This document shows, in pieces, positions 35,203 to 43,640 of a DNA stretch of 64,000 bases. The first letter of the stretch is position 1; every line of letters starts with the position of its first letter. This DNA comes from Alistipes megaguti. Lineage in GTDB: Bacteria; Bacteroidota; Bacteroidia; Bacteroidales; Rikenellaceae. Location: positions 2,519,001 through 2,583,000 of the forward strand of contig NZ_LR027382.1 of assembly GCF_900604385.1 (NCBI RefSeq), read 5' to 3'. A program made the translations under genes and the position numbers. Below the pieces are notes generated by a model. That model searched no databases. It saw only the letters and a program-made list of their open reading frames with translations, and was not told the DNA's origin.

Positions 35203-36390
35203 CTATTTCTTCTTTTTGTCCGATCCCGGAGGCGACGGCATGAAGGGACTGCGTTCCGTCGTGGGAGCCTGTGGCTGCCAGGTGACCGCCGTCAGCTCCA
35301 CGGCTACCGTATCGCCGTCGGTGAGTCCTTCGGTGATCTCCGTCAGATCGCCGCTCGCGGCTCCCGTCGTGACCAGGCACGGCTGCAACTCCCGGCCGCG
35401 CATCACCCACACCTCGCGTTTGCCCGGGGCCGAGGTTGCGCTTCCTCCGACGGTCACGCCCACTTCGCCCAGCAATTCCGCATCGGGCACGAAGCGCAGC
35501 GCCTTGGTCGGCACGGCCAGCGCCTGCTCCTTCTCGAGCGTATAGATCGTCACGTTGGCCGTCAGCCCCGGTTTGAGCTTCAGGTCGGGGTTGTAGGCCG
35601 TGATGACCACCTCGTAGGTGACGACGCTCGATTCGGTCGTCGCCTCGAGCCGCACCTGCTCGACCGTTCCGCTGAACATGTCGTCGGGATAGGCGTCGAC
35701 GGTGAACTCCACGCGCTGGCCGTCGGCCACCTGCCCGATATCGGCCTCGTCGACATCGGCGATGACCTGCATCTGCGTCAGGTCGTTGGCGATGGTGAAG
35801 AGTGTCGGGGTCTCGAAGCCTGCCGCGACGGTCTGTCCCTCCTCGACGGCCCGGCTGATCACCACGCCGTCGATCGGCGAGGTGATGGTCGCGTAGCCCA
35901 GGTTGCGCTCGACCTTCACCATGGCCGCCTTGGCCTGGTCGTAAGCCGCCCGCGACTTCTCGTAGAGGTACGTGGCGTCGTCGTACTCCTGGTCGCTCAC
36001 CAGCGCCTTCTCGTGCAGGGCCTTCGTCCGGGCGTAGTTCTTCGTCTGATAGTCGTACTCGGCCTTGCAGTTGGCCAGTTCGGCCTGTGCCGACTCCAGC
36101 TCGGCCTGCAGCGTCACCTTGTCCATCTCGGCGATCAGCTGGCCGGCCTTCACCACGTCGTTGTAGTCGACGTAGAGGCGGTCGATGATGCCCGAGACCT
36201 GTGTGCCGACCTCCACCTCGGTGACCGGTTCGACGGTGCCGGTGGCCGTCACCGAATTGCGGATCGTAATGCGGCTCGTCGGCGTGGTTTCCAGCGTGAT
36301 ACCCTCCCCTTTCGAAGGTCGCAGCACCAGCCACAGCACAATGGCTGCGATGACGACCGCCGCCGCAATCAGGATTCTTTTCCGTTTCAT
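35203..36390 (-). CDS. MacA-type periplasmic adaptor
   Basis: The 395-residue protein has one N-terminal membrane anchor (ILIAAAVVIAAIVLWLVL), lipoyl hairpin halves (VGTQVSGIIDRLYVDYNDVVKAG and LGYATITSPIDGVV) and a helical hairpin. A beta-barrel follows (VEFTVDAYPDDMFSGTVEQV), with a Lys-rich end. It links the MacB-type permease to the outer-membrane channel encoded upstream. Gaps to its neighbours are 16 and 43 bases, consistent with one operon from the promoter at 37889-37919. Confidence 0.92.
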   Translation of the reverse strand: MKRKRILIAAAVVIAAIVLWLVLRPSKGEGITLETTPTSRITIRNSVTATGTVEPVTEVEVGTQVSGIIDRLYVDYNDVVKAGQLIAEMDKVTLQAELESAQAELANCKAEYDYQTKNYARTKALHEKALVSDQEYDDATYLYEKSRAAYDQAKAAMVKVERNLGYATITSPIDGVVISRAVEEGQTVAAGFETPTLFTIANDLTQMQVIADVDEADIGQVADGQRVEFTVDAYPDDMFSGTVEQVRLEATTESSVVTYEVVITAYNPDLKLKPGLTANVTIYTLEKEQALAVPTKALRFVPDAELLGEVGVTVGGSATSAPGKREVWVMRGRELQPCLVTTGAASGDLTEITEGLTDGDTVAVELTAVTWQPQAPTTERSPFMPSPPGSDKKKK

Positions 36391-36406
36391 CTTATGTTGC
36401 TTGTTT

Positions 36407-37849
36407 TCAGTTGATCGTACGGGTGCCGAGCCCCTGGTAGATGTTCAGCAGCTCGATGTTCAGCAGCGCCATGTACTTGGCCTGCAGCACCTCCTGACGT
36501 GAGGAGGCCCATTCGTTCTGTGCCGTGATCAGTTCGACGGTGTTCTTCACGCCGAGGTTGAACTGCTCCTGCGTCAGGTCGAAACTCTCACGGGCATAGC
36601 GCTCCTTCTCGGTGGCGGCGCGGTACTGCGACTGGGCCGAAAGGGCGTCCAGGTAGGCCGATTCCACCTCGCGCAGCAGCGTCTTCTGCAGATCCTGCCA
36701 CGAGAGGCGGCTGTTGGCCTCCTCGAGGCGCGCCTTGTTCACCGCCGTACGGTTGCGGCGGTTCGAGAAGATCGGCACGCTCAGCGTCAGACCGAGATTC
36801 TCGTTGAAGCGGTTCCAGATCTGGCTTCCGCTTTCGTATCCGCCGTTGGACATGTGGCCCGTGCCGATGCCGGCGGTAAGTGAAACGGAGGGATAGAACC
36901 CGGCCCGGGCCTGCCGAATACCCAGCTCCGCAGATTCGACGGCCAGTTTGCCCCGTTCGATTTCGGGCATGGCCTCCAGTGCCGTTGCATAGATTGCGGC
37001 TTTGGCGGGCAGGGACGACAACACCTCACTCTTTTGAATGGCAGGCGCGGCAAGGTTCATCTCCTCCGTTATGTCGAGCTCCAACAGCTGTTTGAGCTGA
37101 AGCCGGTAGTTGTCGAGTGTCGAGCAGGCCGTGGTGACCTGATAGAGATCACTCGCATATTGACTTTCGAGTTGTGCCAGATCGACCCGACTGATTGATC
37201 CCGCTTTCCAGAGCTCCTCGGCCCGGTCGCGCTGGGCGCGGGAGACTTCGGCCGTATTGCGGGCCACTTCGACCGCCTCGGCGGCATAGAGAGCCTGCAG
37301 ATAGGCCTGCACGATGGCGATGCGGATGTCGTTCTCGGATTCGGCCACCGTGAGGGCGTCGATGCGGTTCTGCAGTTTCTGCTGGCGGACCGCCGTGCGG
37401 AGTTTGCCCCCTTCGTAGAGCGTCAGACCGGCATTCACACCATAGGTTCCCGTATAGGTGTTGCGGTCGGAGACGTTCGTCGAGGGATAGTTCGTGAAAC
37501 TCTGGGTCGTGGAGGCTGTCAGCGACGGCAGCATGGCGGCTTTGGCCTCTTCGGTGTCTTCGAGCCCCGAGAGGTAGTTGTTGCGGCTCTGTCGGAGCTG
37601 GATGTTGTTCTCCAGGGCGTAACGCAGACATTCGTTCAGGGTCCAGGTCTTCGTCGTCGAGAGCGTATCGGAGGCCGGTATCGTTGCGGTCGGTTCACCG
37701 GTTGTGGCAACGGTGTTGCCGGCATGTTCCGCCGCTCCGGAGATACTGTCTGTCATCACGACTACGGGGCTGTCGGAGCCCTCACCGGGCGCTGCGGCGG
37801 CTATTCCGACTGCCAGCATGAAGCAATATGTCAACACGATTCGTTTCAT
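36407..37849 (-). CDS. TolC family outer membrane efflux protein
   Basis: The 480-residue protein starts with a Sec signal (MKRIVLTYCFMLAVGIAAAAP) and no lipobox, unlike the two RND channels in this window. Two outer-membrane efflux repeats of long helices follow (LRQSRNNYLSGLEDTEEAKA; LGIRQARAGFYPSVSLTAGIGTG). It is the first gene of the TolC-MacA-ATPase-permease operon, with the LytS/LytR-type pair downstream. The channel would complete the tripartite exporter in the outer membrane. Confidence 0.92.
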   Translation of the reverse strand: MKRIVLTYCFMLAVGIAAAAPGEGSDSPVVVMTDSISGAAEHAGNTVATTGEPTATIPASDTLSTTKTWTLNECLRYALENNIQLRQSRNNYLSGLEDTEEAKAAMLPSLTASTTQSFTNYPSTNVSDRNTYTGTYGVNAGLTLYEGGKLRTAVRQQKLQNRIDALTVAESENDIRIAIVQAYLQALYAAEAVEVARNTAEVSRAQRDRAEELWKAGSISRVDLAQLESQYASDLYQVTTACSTLDNYRLQLKQLLELDITEEMNLAAPAIQKSEVLSSLPAKAAIYATALEAMPEIERGKLAVESAELGIRQARAGFYPSVSLTAGIGTGHMSNGGYESGSQIWNRFNENLGLTLSVPIFSNRRNRTAVNKARLEEANSRLSWQDLQKTLLREVESAYLDALSAQSQYRAATEKERYARESFDLTQEQFNLGVKNTVELITAQNEWASSRQEVLQAKYMALLNIELLNIYQGLGTRTIN

Positions 37850-37888
37850 TCAACTTTTGCCTTTCGGGGCTTGTCTCTTGTTCGGTCA

Positions 37889-37919
37889 CAAAACTACATC
37901 TCGCGTTGCAGGCGCACAA
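37889..37919 (-). promoter_or_regulatory. Promoter of the TolC-MacAB operon
   Basis: On the minus strand TTG (CAA at 37917-37919) is followed after 20 bases by TAGTTTTG (37896-37889), 40 bases before ATG 37849. The rest of the 323-base gap to the tRNA contains a G9 run near 38000 and the tRNA promoter. Confidence 0.7.
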
Positions 37920-38109
37920 TTAAATTGGACGAAGCGGCGGATTTTGTCGACGAAATGTCTTGTGTGGTCGTTTAACCAATCTCTCGGAGCATCTTTTACC
38001 GGGGGGGGGAAAACTTCGTCCGGCATGAAAATAAGGTCTGCAACTACCGTGTTCGCAGGGCATGATCTGGACTGAATTGTAAAAAAAATTGCAGAATGAG
38101 GATGAAAAA

Positions 38110-38140
38110 TTTGGAGATTGACATTTTTTCGCTACCTTTG
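38110..38140 (+). promoter_or_regulatory. Promoter of tRNA-Gly
   Basis: TTTG (38110-38113), 19 bases, then TACCTTTG (38133-38140): a near-ideal Bacteroidota vegetative promoter ending 32 bases before the tRNA. Confidence 0.85.
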
Positions 38141-38172
38141 CACTCGCAATCCGCCAGAGAGCGGTCATGCAT

Positions 38173-38248
38173 GCGGAAATAGCTCAGTTGGTAGAGCGCA
38201 ACCTTGCCAAGGTTGAGGTCGCGGGTCCGAGTCCCGTTTTCCGCTCCA
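38173..38248 (+). tRNA. tRNA-Gly (anticodon GCC), 3' CCA encoded
   Basis: The acceptor stem GCGGAAA (38173-38179) pairs with TTTCCGC (38238-38244), discriminator T, then CCA. The D arm contains AGCTCAGTTGGTAGAGC, the anticodon arm is CAACC-TTGCCAA-GGTTG giving GCC, and the T arm contains GTCCGAGTCCC. The 3' end is the insertion site of the mobile island: part of the T arm and acceptor stem recur at 61038-61052 and 61203-61221. The gene itself is left complete. Confidence 0.95.
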
Positions 38249-38269
38249 GAGGGGGCCAGAAAGAAACCC
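38230..38269. repeat. attL-type direct repeat at the tRNA-Gly 3' end
   Basis: These 40 bases, starting AGTCCCGTTTTCCGCTCCA and running 21 bases past the tRNA, are identical to 61203-61242. The shared core GTTTTCCGCTCCA is also at 61040-61052. Beyond it, about 125 bases upstream of the integrase (from AAAAGGCAGCAAG to GTGCTGAA) are conserved in the right copy, which lacks the 38282-38317 terminator segment. Confidence 0.85.
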
Positions 38270-38281
38270 CGATAGAAAGCG

Positions 38282-38317
38282 AAAAGCCTTGTATATCAGC
38301 GATATGCAAGGCTTTTT
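38282..38317 (+). terminator. Terminator carried by the left end of the island, downstream of tRNA-Gly
   Basis: AAAAGCCTTG and CAAGGCTTTTT flank an inner ATAT/ATAT pairing, giving a strong hairpin with a T run. It ends the tRNA transcript after insertion, replacing the terminator now displaced to 61052-61094, and shields the integrase region. Confidence 0.85.
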
Positions 38318-38497
38318 CTTGTATTCCCCCACTCCTGTTGACGCAAAAGGCAGCAAGTATTTCAGGCCTTCATCGTGACCTATTTTGCCCGGACCGAAAA
38401 CAGGTCACGATTTAGCTCTATTTCGCTGATTTGCATCATCTTACTCTGCAACATTCCAGTGCTGAAGACGTTTAATTTATCCAAAAAACAAGCAGCC

Positions 38498-39744
38498 ATG
38501 TTGCCACGAACCACCTTCAGCGTTGTCTTCTTCTGCAAGAAAACCAAAGTCACGAAAAAGGGCAAAGCCCCGATCTATGCCCGCATCACCACGACCGGCC
38601 AGTCGACCGAAGTCTATACACAGTGCCAGATCGAGCCCGAACGCTGGAATCAGCGTCTCGAACGTTCGCTCTACAAGGATGAAGTCGACCAGCAGATCAA
38701 CCGCATCATCGCCAGTTACCGGGCCTCGATCCTTGCCGCTTACGACCGGCTGATCCAGGAGAACAGGACGCCGACCTGCTTTGCTGTCAAACAGCTGCTG
38801 GGCTCCGCCTCTTCGAGCCGGATGGTGCTGGCAGAGTTCGGCAAATATTGCGAGAAACGCCAGCAGGAGGTCGGCACCCGTATCACGCAGCTCACGGCCA
38901 ACAAGTACCACCGCCTGCTGCGCTACATGACCGAATATATCCGGGATACCTACCACAAAGAGGATCTTCCGCTGGAGACGGTCGACTATGCCTACGTTGA
39001 TGGGCTGAATACCTACATGCAGACGGCCTACAACTGCCACAACAACGGGGCGGTCAATCTGCTGTGCTGTTTGAAGAATTTCCTGCTCTATGCGGTCCGC
39101 AACGAGTGGATCGAGAAGAATCCCTTCCGCTACTACAAGATGAAGATCGACAAGACGAACGTCAAGGTGCCGTTGACAAAGGCGGAGTTGGATCTACTAT
39201 TGAAGCGGCCGATGCCCAACGAGCGTTTGGACCGCATTCGGGATGTCTTCTGCTTCTGCGCACTGACGGGATTGGCCTTTACGGAGACCACCTGCGGCGG
39301 GAACACTTCACGACGGACGAGGAGGGTCAGCTGTGGATCCATAAGCCGCGGGAGAAGACCTCGGTGATGAGCCGTGTTCCGGTACTTCCGCAGGCGGCGG
39401 CCCTGCTGGAGAAGTACCGTGACGATGCCAACTGTCGGGCGCGGGGCAAACTGCTGCCCGTCCCATCGAATACGAAGATGAACGCCTACCTGAAGGAGAT
39501 AGCGGATATTTACCAGATTCACAAGCATCTGACCACGCACCTGGCGCGCCATACGTTTGCCACCCTGGCGATTGAATACGGAATTCCGATCGATATCATC
39601 GCCAAGATTCTGGGCCATACGAATACGAACATGACGCGGCGCTATGCGAAGATCTCCGAGGCGAACATCAGCCGCGAGATGCGCCGCATCGGCAAAGTCC
39701 TGACGGCGGAAACGGGTTGTGTTATTTCGGGTAACAGCCGGTAA
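38498..39744 (+). pseudogene. Tyrosine recombinase (integrase) interrupted by a frameshift
   Basis: From ATG 38498 the frame encodes an arm-binding domain (FSVVFFCKKTKVTKKGKAPI), a SAM-like core-binding domain and the start of the catalytic domain (CFCALTGLAFTE). It then loses homology near 39285. The neighbouring frame continues exactly there with DHLRREHFTTDEEGQLWIHK, then HLARHTFATLAIEYG (HxxR) and HTNTNMTRRYAKI with the nucleophile Tyr. One missing base around 39281-39288 explains the split. The first catalytic Arg is absent (TGLAF), as in many Bacteroides element integrases. It is either a true pseudogene or a sequencing error; nothing suggests programmed slippage. Confidence 0.88.
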
Positions 39745-39805
39745 GCAAGACAGGCGTGATGCCGTCGCAAACGGTATCACACCTGTCATTTACGGTATGG
39801 AAACC

Positions 39806-40255
39806 TTACCAACTAACCGGTTCGTTCAGAATCACGCCGTCGGCAGCGTCCTCGGCCGTAAAGGTGCCGCCCTTGTACTGGACGCAAAGCATGACAAGCG
39901 CCTCGCGGCCCGTATTGCGGACGGAACGCCGCCCGGCAGGAGCTACCCGCACGATCGAACCTTCACCGATCGGGAAGATCTTGCCGTCGACCTGGAATTC
40001 ACCTTCGCCCGAGAGAAAGAAGTAGAGCTCCTCATGGGTTTTGTGGGTGTGCAGAAACCCGGTTTCCGTACCGGGAGCAAACGACTGGAAGGAGAACTCC
40101 GCGCCCGTTGTCTGTAAGGCTCTACCGCCGAAGACCTTACCCGGAATCTTGACGGCCGGATTCAGCTCCAGCACGAATTCGTTCAGTTCGCTCAACTTGC
40201 CGAGCCCGATAGCACTGAAATTTTCGGCTTCGGCGATTTTTTCAATCTGTTTCAT
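39806..40255 (-). CDS. Cupin domain protein
   Basis: The 149-residue protein has a single cupin fold with metal-ligand pattern FLHTHKTHEELYFFLSGEGE and VDGKIFPIGEGSIVRVAPAG. It resembles small cupin_2 proteins that bind a metal and a small acid or sugar; no enzyme activity can be assigned. It lies 39 bases downstream of the SPL-type radical SAM gene on the same strand and is probably the third gene of that operon. Confidence 0.85.
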   Translation of the reverse strand: MKQIEKIAEAENFSAIGLGKLSELNEFVLELNPAVKIPGKVFGGRALQTTGAEFSFQSFAPGTETGFLHTHKTHEELYFFLSGEGEFQVDGKIFPIGEGSIVRVAPAGRRSVRNTGREALVMLCVQYKGGTFTAEDAADGVILNEPVSW

Positions 40256-40294
40256 CGTTTATCGTGTTTTAAGAGTTTTTCCGTTTACGGCATC

Positions 40295-41185
40295 CTACCG
40301 CTCCGAGGATCGGTTGTTGAGTCGGATTTTTTCGTGATAGAAGTAATTAACCACAACCGGATGCCCCTTTTCGGAGCGGCCGTACGGCAGATCATTGACG
40401 CGATACGGAAGGCTGTTTGCGGCGGCATAGGCGGCCATCTCCTGCTCGAGTGCCTGCCAGTAGTCCGTCCGGCGGTGGTTGTAGATCTCCTCGTATAAAG
40501 GCACCAGTTCGGGATGCTTCTCCCGGATGTAGTCCATGATGGTCCCCTTGAACTGCCCGCGCAGGTTGAGATTCTCGAGCCACACGAGATCGGCAAACTC
40601 CCGCACCCGTTCGATGATGGCCTTCGGGTCGGTGATGCCCGGAAAGATCGGCGAGACGAAGCAGACGGTGCGGATGCCCGCCTCGTAGACCTGCCGCATG
40701 GCCTCGAGACGCCGCCCGATGCTCACCGCGCGGTCCATGTCGGCGCGGAAGGCTTCGTCCAGCGTGTTGACCGACCACGAAACCGTCAGGTGCGGAAACT
40801 CCCGCAGCAGATCCAGATCGCGCAGCACAAGGTCCGACTTGGTACAGATCATAATCTCGGCCGTTGTGCCGCGCAACTCCTCGAGCAGATGGCGCGTACG
40901 CTGGAAATGCTCCTCGAAAGGGTTGTAGCCGTCGGTCACCGAGCCGATGACGATCCGCTGGCCGTCGAAACGGTGCGGATCGCCGACGGGTTTCCAGTGC
41001 TTGACGTCGAGAAACGATCCCCAGGACTCGGTGTGGCCTGTGAAGCGCTTCATGAACGAGGCGTAGCAATACTTGCAGGCATGGGGGCACCCCACATAGG
41101 GGTTGGCCGAATAGCCGCCCACGGGCAGCGACGAACGGGTCATGACGTTCTGCACGTCGATGTCGCGAATCAGTTCCTGTTCCAT
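40295..41185 (-). CDS. Radical SAM protein of the SPL (spore photoproduct lyase-like) family
   Basis: The 296-residue protein has the cluster motif CPHACKYC (Cys33, 37, 40) with YASFMKRFTGH directly after. SVTDGYNPFEE, VSWSVNTLDE and VSPIFPGITD follow as in Rv2578c/SplB-like radical SAM proteins. The 4Fe-4S cluster would cleave S-adenosylmethionine to start radical chemistry; repair-type and maturation roles are both possible. It overlaps the end of the DUF5131 gene by 16 bases, so two radical-SAM-type proteins are translated together. Confidence 0.85.
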   Translation of the reverse strand: MEQELIRDIDVQNVMTRSSLPVGGYSANPYVGCPHACKYCYASFMKRFTGHTESWGSFLDVKHWKPVGDPHRFDGQRIVIGSVTDGYNPFEEHFQRTRHLLEELRGTTAEIMICTKSDLVLRDLDLLREFPHLTVSWSVNTLDEAFRADMDRAVSIGRRLEAMRQVYEAGIRTVCFVSPIFPGITDPKAIIERVREFADLVWLENLNLRGQFKGTIMDYIREKHPELVPLYEEIYNHRRTDYWQALEQEMAAYAAANSLPYRVNDLPYGRSEKGHPVVVNYFYHEKIRLNNRSSER

Positions 41186-41847
41186 ACTCTTTGTTTGAAT
41201 GCTTCGGGTAACTCTTGTATCATGCCGCTCTCACCCATGATCGGCAACAGATCCTCCTTCATGAAGACCGCCACGCCCTGCACCCGGGCCTGGGCGACAA
41301 TGCCCCTCACCCATTCGGGCCGAGCATCGACCTTGCCGCGGCGGCGTCCGGTCTCGGTGCCGACGACGATCCACTCCACGCCCGTCAGGTCGAGCCCTTC
41401 GATCGGCCCGAACAGCGGTTCGAAGGTCACGTGGTAGTGACGGGCCCTAGCGTGTTGGCGCAGTGTGGCGATACGTCCCTTCTCCGCCTCGCACGTCACG
41501 GTGACACCCATCCAGACGTTGTTGTCGTCGGTCTGCAGGTCGAGCCGTTCGGGTCGTTTGGTCAGAAAGAGGTAGGCGTGCTGCGGATTGCGGGCCATGC
41601 GATCGAAAACTTCCGTCGTCCACTCGGGCCGCCAGTCCGAGAAGTCGCTCATGCCGGTCATTAGAAAGACCCGCGGGTCGCGGCTTTCGAGAATGCGGAG
41701 CTTGCGGGGCATGTACTCCGGGACGGAAAAATCGTCGGTCATGTGGAAGCGTCGGCAGTTGTTGCGGGCATAGCAGTAGGTGCAGCCGACGGTGCAGCCG
41801 ACTACCAGATTCAGATTGCGGATCAACGATTTGATGCAGACACTCAT
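41170..41847 (-). CDS. DUF5131 family protein (phage Gp37/Gp68-like), radical SAM-type cysteine motif
   Basis: The 225-residue protein carries CTVGCTYC (Cys18, 22, 25) followed by YARNNCRRF, then FLMTGMSDFSDWRPEWTTEVF, YLFLTKRPERL and WIVVGTETGRRRGK, all typical of DUF5131/Gp37_Gp68. In classic members the N-terminus reads similarly and is thought to bind Fe-S, but biochemistry is lacking. ATG 41847 is chosen; the open frame to 42051 crosses the divergent promoter. It is first in a three-gene operon and faces an AraC gene. Confidence 0.85.
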   Translation of the reverse strand: MSVCIKSLIRNLNLVVGCTVGCTYCYARNNCRRFHMTDDFSVPEYMPRKLRILESRDPRVFLMTGMSDFSDWRPEWTTEVFDRMARNPQHAYLFLTKRPERLDLQTDDNNVWMGVTVTCEAEKGRIATLRQHARARHYHVTFEPLFGPIEGLDLTGVEWIVVGTETGRRRGKVDARPEWVRGIVAQARVQGVAVFMKEDLLPIMGESGMIQELPEAFKQRVWNRN

Positions 41848-41968
41848 GGCCGGATGTTTTTCGAGGGTGGATTCATATCGAATCTTCCGTCGGCAAAGGT
41901 CCGAAGATTTTTTGCGCAAAACTATGCCCGAAAGGGGGTAATGTATGCCATTTTGATAAATGATGTCG

Positions 41969-41976
41969 TATCTTTG
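41969..41976 (+). promoter_or_regulatory. -7 element of the island AraC gene
   Basis: TATCTTTG is 25 bases before ATG 42002, in the 154-base divergent region shared with the DUF5131 gene. Confidence 0.65.
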
Positions 41977-42001
41977 TCTTCGGACAAACCGGATGCACGC
42001 G

Positions 42002-42901
42002 ATGAAAACAACGACAAATCCCCGACGGCTGGTCACCGTGCCGTTCAGCAAGACGCAGTGCGGCGTCGACTTCTACATCAATACGGGCCGCAGCGAAGAG
42101 ATCCGCGGCGTACTGACCGAGCATCCGCTCTTCCGGACCGACTTCTTCGAGTTCTTCTTCCTGCACAGGGCCCGAGGCGTGCTGTTGCTCGGCGGACGCC
42201 GCATCGAGCTGCACGACGGCATGGTGCTGCTCCTCTCGCCCCACCAGCAACAGCGCTGGCTCGTAGACGAGGCGGAGCTCGACTACACGTTTCTGATCTT
42301 CCGCGAGGATTTCATGCGCACGTTCCTCGCTGACAAGTTCTTCGTCTACCGCCTGCTCTATTGCTACCAGACCGACACGCCGCCGTGGTTCGATGCCGGA
42401 CCGGAAGCCTTTGCGGAGTATCTCCGGCTGCTCGGAAAGATCAAGGCGGAGCTGCGCGCCCCGACTTCGGACAGCTACAATCTGATCGTTTCGGTGCTCT
42501 ATTACCTGCTGGTGACGCTCAACCGCGACTATGCCGCCGCCTACGGACTGCCCGTGACGTTGCCGCGCAATAACTGTGCATTCCGCTTCAAGGCGCTGCT
42601 CGAGGAGCATATCCGTGAGGTGCAACGCGTCGAGGAGTATGCTTCGATGCTGCGCGTGAGCCGCGTGACCTTGAACCGGGCTGTCATGGATCAGTTCGGC
42701 GTCACGGCCGTACACCTGCTGAAACAGCGGCTGCTGGAGGCTGTGAAGAACGACCTGCTGTTCGAGGGGCGCAGCGTCAGCCAGCTGGCCGAAACGTACG
42801 GTTTCTCGGACCCGAGCCACCTGATGCGCTTCTTCAAGCAACAGACCGGACAGACCTGCTCGGCCTACCTCGAAGATTATCGGCGCGGCGCGGACGAATA
42901 A
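42002..42901 (+). CDS. AraC family regulator divergent from the radical-SAM operon
   Basis: The 299-residue protein has an N-terminal cupin-like half (LHRARGVLLLGGRRIELHDG) and C-terminal AraC helix-turn-helix motifs (RVEEYASMLRVSRVTLNRAV; SVSQLAETYGFSDPSHLMRFFKQQTGQT). An earlier in-frame ATG at 41993 is possible; 42002 gives better spacing to the promoter. Its divergent position suggests that it controls the DUF5131-SPL-cupin operon in response to a small molecule. It is unrelated in detail to the AraC protein at 15744. Confidence 0.88.
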   Translation: MKTTTNPRRLVTVPFSKTQCGVDFYINTGRSEEIRGVLTEHPLFRTDFFEFFFLHRARGVLLLGGRRIELHDGMVLLLSPHQQQRWLVDEAELDYTFLIFREDFMRTFLADKFFVYRLLYCYQTDTPPWFDAGPEAFAEYLRLLGKIKAELRAPTSDSYNLIVSVLYYLLVTLNRDYAAAYGLPVTLPRNNCAFRFKALLEEHIREVQRVEEYASMLRVSRVTLNRAVMDQFGVTAVHLLKQRLLEAVKNDLLFEGRSVSQLAETYGFSDPSHLMRFFKQQTGQTCSAYLEDYRRGADE

Positions 42902-43350
42902 GGCCTGTCGGAATCCGCAACCGGTCTGCGACTCCAGTCCCTCCCGGTGATTCGGAGATGCGGTTTGCATGACTTTCGTCCCAAACTACCCTTTTGAGCT
43001 TCCGGCTCGACAGCCCGTATCCCGTCTCTGTCCGTGTATTATCATAGGCACGTTTGCCATATGCGCAAATCAGAATGGTTATAAACCGGCGTTTTTCCCG
43101 CAGTTTGTCCACCCTCACGACGCCAACCGACGCCAACCACTGCCACATTACTTTGCAGGCGAAACTTTTGAGGGGCTGCGCGCGTTATCCGAGTGCAAGC
43201 TTGCAGGAACAAAGATTCATAAACCGGGAAAAAGATGAAACGCCGTGCCTTTCGGATCCGGGACCGCTGAATGTTCGGTGGCCTCATCCACACAAAGTGT
43301 AACCCACAGAGACGGGTTGCCGCATAGTCGAACCAAACAGAAAGAAGACC
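42902..43350. other. Non-coding gap between the AraC gene and the HTH genes
   Basis: No convincing gene is seen in these 449 bases. A 10-bp tandem repeat (ACGCCAACCG twice, near 43119-43138) is followed by TTACTTTG, a near match to a -7 box. The region could hold the excision/regulatory site commonly found ahead of such HTH genes. Confidence 0.4.
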
Positions 43351-43638
43351 ATGGAAAAGATCGTATGTATCGGGGAGCGGAGTTGGCAGCGGCTCCTCGA
43401 ACGGGTGGAACACCTCTCCGCCCTTGCCCAACGCCTGGAACGCCGTTTGACGCCACCGCAGGACGACGGGTGATTGGACAGCGAAGAGGTCTGCCGGGCA
43501 CTGAACATCACCAAACGCACGCTGCAGAGTTACCGGGACCGGGGAGCAATTCCCTGCTCGCGTCTGGGCGGAAAATTCTACTACCGACGCCGGGACCTTG
43601 CCGCCTGGCTCTCCCGTAAAACCGTTCAAACGCGATAG
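43351..43638 (+). pseudogene. Excisionase-like HTH protein interrupted by an in-frame TGA
   Basis: ATG 43351 opens a frame reading MEKIVCIGERSWQRLLERVE to PPQDDG, then TGA (43471-43473). It continues in the same frame with LDSEEVCRALNITKRTLQSY, RDRGAIPCSRLGGKFYYRRR and a stop at 43636. Bacteroides-element homologues have Trp at this place, so a TGG-to-TGA change is the likely lesion. The stop separates the coiled N-terminus from the MerR-like HTH. A TTG directly after the stop could restart translation of the HTH alone. The downstream HTH gene is intact. Confidence 0.82.
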
Positions 43639-43640
43639 CC

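Noticed and set aside
43119..43138. Iteron-type replication origin (ACGCCAACCG repeated)
   Set aside because: Only two copies and no replication initiator gene in the island.
43471..43473. TGA read as selenocysteine or programmed readthrough in the HTH gene
   Set aside because: No SECIS-like hairpin is evident after the codon, and relatives carry Trp there; a nonsense mutation is simpler.
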